Shown in pieces: positions 57,371-64,000 of a stretch of 64,000 nt of DNA (its first letter is position 1; every line of letters begins with the position of its first letter). The DNA is from Salvia splendens (lineage: Eukaryota > Streptophyta > Magnoliopsida > Lamiales > Lamiaceae): assembly GCF_004379255.2 (NCBI RefSeq), contig NC_056035.1, positions 22,196,502 through 22,260,501 of the forward strand, given 5' to 3'. Both the position numbers and the translations under genes were made by a program. Below the pieces are notes generated by a model. The model had not been told where the DNA came from and did not search any database. It saw only the letters and a list, made by a program, of their open reading frames with translations.

Positions 57371-58100
57371 GTTGGGGTTTGTACACTAAAAGTTGCTTCA
57401 AGCGTACATGTCCATGTACAGTTACTCATTCACGTATACGAGAAACTCCACATCCAATTCGAACCTTTATTTTGAGAATAAATATATTAATATACTCCCT
57501 CCGTCCCAAGGAAGATGACCCATTCCTTGGGCGGCACGATAATTTATGCAACTTTATTTTGTGTATGAAGTATAGAGAGTAAAGTAAGAGAGCGGGAGTT
57601 AATAATGTCTCAAGAATGTCCAAGGTTAAAACCTTAAAAGTAGTATAACTAAAAAAAAGTAAGAGAGAGGTTAATAATGCCCGAGGCCAAAAGGTATCGG
57701 GTTCCAGTCCTCCGTGGCGCGGTCTTTAAAATTTATGTTCATTTAACCATTAAAAAAAAGTAAAAGGGAGAGAATAAGGTAGAGAGAAAAATGTATTTTC
57801 ATTTTAGTAATTGGTCATCTTAATTGAGACAAACCAACAAGGAAAATGAATCGTTTTCAATGGGACAGAGGGAATAATAGTTTATTTTATGACATTGATG
57901 CATTAAATAAATGAGTCCACGACAATTTGCATTGTGGGTCAGGTAGTGAATCTAAGGGGTTCATAGTAGGACCTTGAAAAAGAAAAATAATTCAAGACAA
58001 CTTTGTCTACCTATTGGAAATGTTGCGGTGTTTGTACGATAGCTATCTCCCTAGGAAAGACTAACAATAATGATGTGGTATAGTACTGAACGGATCTGAC
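57371..58100 (+). repeat. Probable Copia LTR split by a MITE
   Basis: From TTGGGGTTTGTACACTAAAAG at about 57372 to 57492, resuming after the MITE (57877) with GACATTGATGCATTAAATAA and GACCTTGAAAAAGAAAAAT. The right end is uncertain. Confidence 0.4.
57493..57876. mobile_element. Stowaway-like MITE carrying filler and a SINE-like insert
   Basis: Left CTCCCTCCGTCCCAAGGAAG and reversed right TATTCCCTCTGTCCCATTGA, bounded by TA. Between about 57590 and 57770 it carries a 40-bp piece almost identical to 56668-56712 (GTTAATAATGTCTCAAGAAT...). After that comes a stretch with a B-box-like GGGTTCCAGTCCTCC and a T-rich end. Confidence 0.65.
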
Positions 58101-58149
58101 AAGAGAGAGTATTCTTTATTAACATGAATTTAGAACTGTAGTACATCAT

Positions 58150-58440
58150 TGCAATTAAAACTCCACTGTTTTGAAATTGGACCGGAGAGGCCAATTAGAT
58201 TGGCCGGCCACAAATCGGTGACTACTCCGGTCCGATTCGCATATGAAAACCGTTAATGAGTCAAGCCATTTTAAACCAGGTAAATTAGGTGATTTTGCCG
58301 TGAACGCCGGTCAGTTAAATCAGTTCTTTTAAGTTTTGAGTATGTATGCGGATCAAGAATTGAACCTTTGTCAGTGTATGAAATAGATAGCCTTTAACCG
58401 TTGGGATACAAGCAATTTATTTCTTTCATTAGTCGATTAT
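58150..58440. repeat. Uncertain repeat remnant with tRNA-like words
   Basis: 58160-58260 holds inverted GC-rich words (GGACCGGAG, CTCCGGTCC). 58355-58415, read on the minus strand, has GGTTAAAGGCTATC and GGTTCAATTC, which resemble A and B boxes of a tRNA-derived SINE. No boundaries found. Confidence 0.3.
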
Positions 58441-58507
58441 TATGCATACTTCATACACAAATTATTAATTCATGTTTTCTTGTATCAAAATTTGTCATAC
58501 AACATCT

Positions 58508-58722
58508 AAACTAGAGCTGAAATCAAACCTCATTTTCTTTAATAATATGCGGCAATCTAATTTCTTTTTAGCTATCTACAATTTTTAATTTATATCTATC
58601 ATGCATAAAATATTGAAACTAGAGCTGAAATCAAACCTCATTTTCTTTAATAATATGCGGCAATCTAATTTCTTTTTAGCTACCTACAATTTTTAATTTA
58701 TATCTATCATGCTGACAGGATA
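58508..58722. repeat. 108-bp tandem duplication
   Basis: AAACTAGAGCTGAAATCAAA begins at 58508 and again at 58616. The copies are nearly identical, and the second has a short TGACAGG insert near its end. Non-coding. Confidence 0.9.
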
Positions 58723-58838
58723 AAATATTGAAATAATGATGGAATTTTTTTATTTTACCTATATTTATTAGGTCAAACTCCTATATCAAGTGTGATACCC
58801 TTTATAACTCTATAATAGTCCCAGATTGATAATAGATA

Positions 58839-59070
58839 TTATTCAGTCCGTCCCACAATAAAAGTCATATTTTGCTATTTCAATTTCACTTTTACCATAA
58901 ATGGTAAGTATGTCTCATATTCCACCAACTTATTCCACTCATATTTTGTTATAGAACTAATATATGAGTGAGATTCATATTCTACTAACTTATTTAACTC
59001 ATTTTTCTTTACTTTTCTTAAAACACGTGACATACTTAAATAAGTCTTCTATTCCGAGACTAAGGGAGTA
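58839..59070. mobile_element. Stowaway-like MITE
   Basis: Left TTCAGTCCGTCCCACAATAA and reversed right CTCCCTTAGTCTCGGAATAG. Internal ACTCATATTTTG/ATATGAGTG and CTACTAACTTATT blocks are typical of this MITE group. Confidence 0.55.
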
Positions 59071-59242
59071 ATTAATTAACTTAAAATGTACTTTTATTAA
59101 GTCAATTTACATCATCACCAAATGTTCAATATCGTACCTTACATTTCATTATCTTACATTCATTTTATGGAATCCTCTAATTGCTTCAATTACATATGAT
59201 CACCTTCACCTTCACCTTTGACGATTGTAAATTATGATATAT

Positions 59243-59417
59243 TCCCATTCCTTTTTTTGTCCCAATTAGAATAATTTATTGCTAAAAATAAAACATTTCT
59301 ATCTTTATTTTATTCTCTCTCTAACCATACTCTCTCCATTTAACACACAAAATAAAATTTGCATAAAATCTCATACACCTAAGGAAGGGGTCATCTTCCT
59401 CGGAACAGAGAGACTGT
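59243..59417. mobile_element. Stowaway-like MITE, decayed
   Basis: Left ATTCCTTTTTTTGTCCCAAT and right GTCATCTTCCTCGGAACAGA resemble the ends of the MITE at 57493 (GATGACCCATTCCTTGG). Non-coding. Confidence 0.45.
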
Positions 59418-59452
59418 TACTCATTATATGTCATTATGTGTTTTGTATAATA

Positions 59453-59703
59453 TACTACCTCCGTCCCAGCCTAAGCGAGGCGTTTCATTTTCATAGGAAA
59501 ATTGATGATAAATAGTTAAAGTGAAGATAAAAATAGAAACTTTGAAAACGACATGTTTTCTAATACAAAATTGATTAAGAAAGAGAGAAAACAATGAATT
59601 TGTGTTAATGGATTGTGGGTCATTTCCTAAAATAGAAAGTTTCTGTTTGTACGTAACGGACCAAAAAGGAAAAAAATTCTATTTTTAAGAAGCTGAGGGA
59701 GTA
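59453..59703. mobile_element. Stowaway-like MITE
   Basis: TA-bounded. Left CTACCTCCGTCCCAGCC and reversed right CTCCCTCAGCTTC. The interior contains GGTCATTTCCTAAAATAG and TACGTAACGGACC. Confidence 0.6.
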
Positions 59704-59846
59704 TTGTATCAACTATTTTTTCTCCTTCCCTCTTATTTTACTAATTATACATTAAAATCAGTGTCATCAATTATTAGCATATTTCTATAAAACGGAAAGA
59801 GTATAAATTAATCCAAATAGAGAATCATGTGGCGTAGACTAGTTAA

Positions 59847-61573
59847 GGGTTCGTTTGATTGGTATGATAGGCATAGATAAGGCCTCTATCTAGGTTCTTC
59901 CTAGTCTTTGGTTGGTATGATATACTACCTCAACGACCCGGGATAAAAACCACAACCCGACTGCAATTATGATAGCTACCTGCCAATTGGATATAAGCCT
60001 AACCAGGCTTTCGTGTGCGATACCACACTATGTCATCGATCCCGTTTGGACAATTACCACCGCATTGACTATAACACCCCTCCCTCACTCCTTCGATTTT
60101 AACCAGAATTTGGTCGATACTTGTGACGACCGTCCTCAATTGCAATTATCCACCGCCGCCAACGATTGTAGGTAATCCACCGTCGCCGACGATCGTAGGT
60201 AACCTCACTGTCGTAATTTCCTCTGATGTATTTATGACGGTCCATAAATTGAAATCCTGTAATTTGACGCAACTTGTTTGACAATCTGGGAAACTCGATT
60301 AACTACACGGTTCTCCATGGCTAGAGAAGAGGGCGTTCCTAAGGTACACAAATTTCAGCCCATCAAGTCTTTACAATTTCGTCTAATCGTACCTAAATTG
60401 GAAAATTGAAATTGGGTACAATTAGACATCAATTGAAATTGGGTACAAATTTTCCAAATTGCGATGGGTGGCTGAATTTGTGAATTGCTGGAGTCACAGC
60501 CTGTGTTTAAGTTTGTTATTTTCCAATTTCGTCAAGCGAAGCCCAGTCTGAGTTTAAGTTTGTTATTTTTTACGGAATTTGAATACAGTTTTTTTCAATT
60601 ATGATGGGTGGATGAATTTGTGAAATGTTGGAGTCAATTGCATTATACGCATTGAGTGAATGAGTTCATTGATGGAATCTGATTTTTGGACCTACTTCCC
60701 AATTTGGCTGAATCAGTCAAGGGTTTTAGTTCATTGATTACCTTGTAGTTGATTGGCTGTTGTTTTTGGTTTTGTGCTGAATTTCATTGAGTTTACACTC
60801 ACTTGGGTATTGATACTTTATTAGCAACTTGTTTCTTTCAAATTCTGTAAAAGTCCATGAGTTTATGAGTTTACTAATATTTATGTTCAAGTGGTTGTTG
60901 TGTGTCTGTGTGCTTGAATTACCATCCTGGACTTTGTCGAGCATCTTCGCTTTCAGTGACATGCAAATGTATGTATTGCTTCAACAGGGTGATGGTAGGC
61001 ATCATGAAATGACAACTTTGTTGATTTTGTATCTTCACTCCTCCGTCTGTTATGTATATATATGAGTGGGGATTAATTTTTATCAATGCAGGGTTGTCTT
61101 GGAGTTCGCAGGTGACAACCACACAAAATATAATCCGATCTATAACAACACAACACTCCGAAGTTTGGGCGGCGGTAATGATAATACAAGAGATCTTACC
61201 GGTGTAGTTGAACTCGACACGATGATCGGCCTTTGATTTGCGGCGACCAAGCTGCGACCTTGGGTGAGCTGAAAATATGTGAGGGGCGCGAGACTTTTAA
61301 TTGGGCGCCAGTTTAATTTTTGGTGAGGATGAGATAGGGTTTCCAAGGATGAATTCATCAATAGAAAATGTTAATGAGGGCATATTTGTCCATTACCGCT
61401 GCTATCAGTTGTTTCTGTAAGCCAAATCAAAGTCTGTCTGTATAAGTTATCTGAGATGGACTAGCAGGCCAACCAAACATCGAACTGGGATGTGTATGTC
61501 ATAGCACTATCATGCAAAACTAGTTTGAACAACCCTATCATACTCAGCACTCTCAGGGCAATCAAATGAGGCC
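59847..61573. mobile_element. 1.7-kb Harbinger-like non-autonomous element with TAA duplication
   Basis: Left end GGGTTCGTTTGATTGGTATG and reversed right end GGCCTCATTTGATTGCCCTG share the TTTGATTG core. TAA flanks both sides (59844-59846 and 61574-61576). Subterminal TTTGGTTGG and ATGATAGGG words recur near both ends. No transposase; the interior has an ATG with short frame (MAREEGVPK, about 60317) followed by GTACAC, and GC-richer patches (about 60140-60200, 61150-61310), so it may have captured host DNA. Confidence 0.6.
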
Positions 61574-61984
61574 TAAAGCTTATAATTTTGCAAATTCATA
61601 TTCTCTCTGGTCTTCATTAAATGTCATTTTTTTTAAAACGGTACTCAATAAATCTCCTATTTCATTTTTATATTTTCTTATAAATATATAAAAGTAAGAC
61701 TCATATTCTACTAATATCTTTTACTTATTTTTATTAACAACATCAAATAATTTTTTGGAGTGGCGTAGACGCCTTGATTGACTTGCTCTGCGCCAAGGTT
61801 GTTCGGATCCTCGATGGAGCTGTCCGGATCAACAATATGATCGGCGATACTTGAAATTTCTATCGATCTGTGACAGGGAAAATGGTTTTACGATTTTATG
61901 TGTATTCAATTATGTAATTCCTTGTCTGAATTGATCGCAAAATTTATACAACTCAATCTCAATTAGAGCCTTTTTACTTGCTTC

Positions 61985-62300
61985 CAGTTTATTTTCCATT
62001 CATTTTGGAATTAACAAAAGTATTGGTACCCCTGCTTAATAAAATTTGATAGCTGTATATTCAAGCCGAATAAAGAGAACTTTACTGAAATAAAAACGAC
62101 TGTTTAAAAGAATTATACATAAATGATTAACAAAATCTTAAACAGTCAACTTAAGGAATACCTCTTTTCGAAAAATGAGATATGACTTACGTAGTGCTTT
62201 CAATTTAGGCAAGTTGTCTCCAAAGATAAAATAGTTCTGTCTTGTTTATACCAATAATACTGATAGATTGAGCTCCGACGAACTAGAAGATGTGAAGACA
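61985..62300. repeat. Diverged fragment of the Copia LTR family
   Basis: Shares ordered words with the Copia LTR at 12400-12560: CCTCTTT, GAGATA, GTAGTGCTTTC (there GTAGTGCTCTC), CCAAAGATAAAA, GAGCTCCGACGAACT. Same orientation on the page. No internal domain, so a solo LTR or fragment. Confidence 0.65.
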
Positions 62301-62466
62301 GAGCATTTGATAATGAACTGATTCATAACTTATACATGCAATGAATTATGCAGTGTGTAGTCCATGAAGAGATTGCTCTACAAATGTTAATTCTCTGCCT
62401 CCCCTAATTCATTTTCTCATACTGCGTTGAACAGTTGGAACGGCTTGTAGCAATGTCTGCAACTGG

Positions 62467-63496
62467 GATCGAGCGACCAAGACGACGCACCTACTTGGGT
62501 CCATCAAAGCAGAACTCAAACGTGTACCGGTTAGAGTCATTATAAATTTTTGTATTCACCGCAAAAGTATATATTCTCATATCCCAACTCTTCATTGGCA
62601 GTAATTTTTCATGTTTGGAGTTTTTTTTGTGTTTCATGGTTTAATTTGTGAGTGTTTTTACTCGTTATTTGTTCTACACCTGACCTATAATTATGCTAAT
62701 GTTTGGTTTGTGCCTTATGCATTCTAAACTTGTATTGGATTGTGTTTAGAGGAGATGTAATTGGGTGTTATATGAACCTCTATGTCGTTATGTTTTTTAG
62801 ATCACAAGCACTAAGCACAATTTTTGAGATTGAATTGTTGTCTGTGTTTACAGTTTCATAGAAACATACTCTTTGTCCCGCTATGGCGAACTACCAGAGA
62901 CGTGCAACTACTGCTCACTCAAGCCAGGAGACAGATGGTTTTAATGTGAACGATGACTTTAAGATCGACTGTGATGACGACCAATGGTCCTAGATTGTGA
63001 AGGCAATTAAACGTTTGTTTGCCTTTCGCATTTTTTGTTTATGTAATTTCGCAGTATTTGTTTCTGTAATTTGCATTTAATTTTGTTCTTGATTTGAGTA
63101 TTGATACATGTGGATGGCAATGCAAGGTATATGTGCAACAATGCTTCGCCGTATTGGGGGGATTGGAAGGAAGTATTCGGAATGGATCGAGCCTCCGGCA
63201 GTTGGAGTGTGCCTACGCGTCAGGCGATCAAAAAAATTTACCCAACCAACCACAATCGTACTGACAATCACAGTGATGTTTATCATGTGAATTGTGATTT
63301 TTTAGATGGCGAGGGTCTGCCCGAAGGTTTCCTTCCTGATAACATTGAAGAGACCAAGCCAAACAACGAAACAAGTACTTCAAAGTCTACCAAGAAAAGT
63401 GGAAAGAAGCGCAAGATTGATGATCAACTAGATAGGGTGATGGACTTGATGAATCGGATGCATGATGACACAACTCAGCAATGGAAGAACCTGTGA
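62467..63496 (+). pseudogene. Harbinger ORF1 (Myb/SANT-like) remnant
   Basis: 62883-63000 encodes MANYQRRATTAHSSQETDGF and NVNDDFKIDCDDDQW with a stop where SxIVK should continue. 63101-63496 is open and gives VDGNARYMCNNASPYWGDWK and EVFGMDRASG, then an acidic/Ser-Lys-rich linker (STKKSGKKRKIDDQLDRVMD) and a stop at 63494-63496. The GF(N)V..D.KIDCDDDQW block matches the ORF1 remnant near 4915-4970. A short frame at 62454 (MSATGIERPRRRTYLG) may be unrelated. No matching transposase in the window; it may lie to the right. Confidence 0.6.
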
Positions 63497-63549
63497 TGTA
63501 TCTATGATCTTCTGGAGTTGGACAACAAGAAGTGACATTGTATGGATGA

Positions 63550-64000
63550 TGAACTGATTTTGGGGTTAAGTGTTGGAGGTGTCCGACTCTTCTATTTATA
63601 TATATATATATATGGTTGTGTTAATCTAAGGCCACAAACATCTTATATACGCCACTATTTTGTGTATAGCTTATGCGGATATGTTGCATTAGGAACTTTG
63701 CATTAGACTATATTCGATGCAAGTTATGGTATGTGTTTATCAAATTTGTATTCGCATTGCATTCACTTATTAGTTCGGCCTGTCGACCAGAACTCTATCA
63801 GGGTGGATCCAAATATATCTGCTAAACCTCATAAATTAATCATACTAATATTAGAAGCGGACATACCACTTGGAGTTCAACAGAAACAAAGATTCACTTC
63901 GATCTAATGAAGTCCCCCGTTCACCTTACGTGAACATTAACCCAAAAAACAAAAGGGGATTCTCAACCTAACATACTTTAACACGACACACACACACACA
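63550..64000. other. Intergenic end of window with (TA)n and (AC)n
   Basis: (TA)9 at 63596-63613 and the start of an (AC)n run at the last bases (63988-64000). No gene recognised. Confidence 0.6.

Noticed and set aside
59969..60284. Open frames on both strands near 60 kb
   Set aside because: No family signature, and they lie inside a bounded non-autonomous element with repeated CGCCGACGATCGTAGGT words.
61604..61760. Possible further MITE (TTCATTAAATGTCATTTTTT)
   Set aside because: Only one end resembles the group; no inverted partner or TA boundary could be found.

Overview
This is plant nuclear DNA: AT-rich, intron-bearing genes, a plant-type NF-YA factor with a miR169-like site, phytochrome-derived sequence, and dense Copia, Gypsy, PIF/Harbinger, hAT and Stowaway-type repeats. 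A eudicot is likely. An asterid such as a Lamiales species is only an inference from the style of the Harbinger and LTR sequences. Everything here was read by eye, so exon ends and element ends come from splice signals, terminal repeats and target-site duplications (TSDs), not from alignments or transcripts.

Layout. 1-5.2 kb holds PIF/Harbinger debris: an internally deleted element at the left edge, then a broken transposase on the + strand and a broken Myb/SANT-like ORF1 on the - strand. 5.5-13.4 kb is a nest of minus-strand LTR elements: the LTR, primer site and gag start of a Gypsy element abut a truncated Copia element. 13.7-23 kb is the gene island: an intact-looking 12-exon TatD-type DNase gene (+, 323 aa) converges on a 5-coding-exon NF-YA gene (-, 215 aa). 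The NF-YA introns have collected MITEs and LTR remnants. 23-30.9 kb is gene-poor, with a Copia tail, an hAT-type non-autonomous element with a perfect 8-bp TSD plus a truncated second copy, and a TRIM-like element with a perfect 5-bp TSD.

30.9-55.9 kb is the most unusual part. It is a head-to-tail array of four units, about 3.5 kb apart where uninterrupted. Each unit joins a headless phytochrome fragment (phyB/phyE type: PHY, PAS and histidine-kinase-related parts, never the chromophore-binding N-terminus) to its 3' flank, a long hairpin, a cluster of GC-rich palindromes, and an antisense piece of a Gypsy element. Units B and C share a Trp-to-stop change, and B, C and D share a deletion that unit A lacks, so copying followed decay. 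Unit A was later hit by a Copia-derived element with three 289-bp LTRs. Unit D was hit by an 11.9-kb chromovirus-like Gypsy element (TSD ATAAT) that has no recognisable gag and a broken pol.

55.9-64 kb is again repeats: an LTR fragment, a Copia 3' end and LTR split by a Stowaway-like MITE with filler DNA, several more MITEs, a 1.7-kb Harbinger-like element with TAA TSDs, a fragment related to the Copia LTR at 12.3-13.4 kb, and a second Harbinger ORF1 remnant. The only two genes I judge likely to be functional are the TatD-type DNase and the NF-YA subunit.
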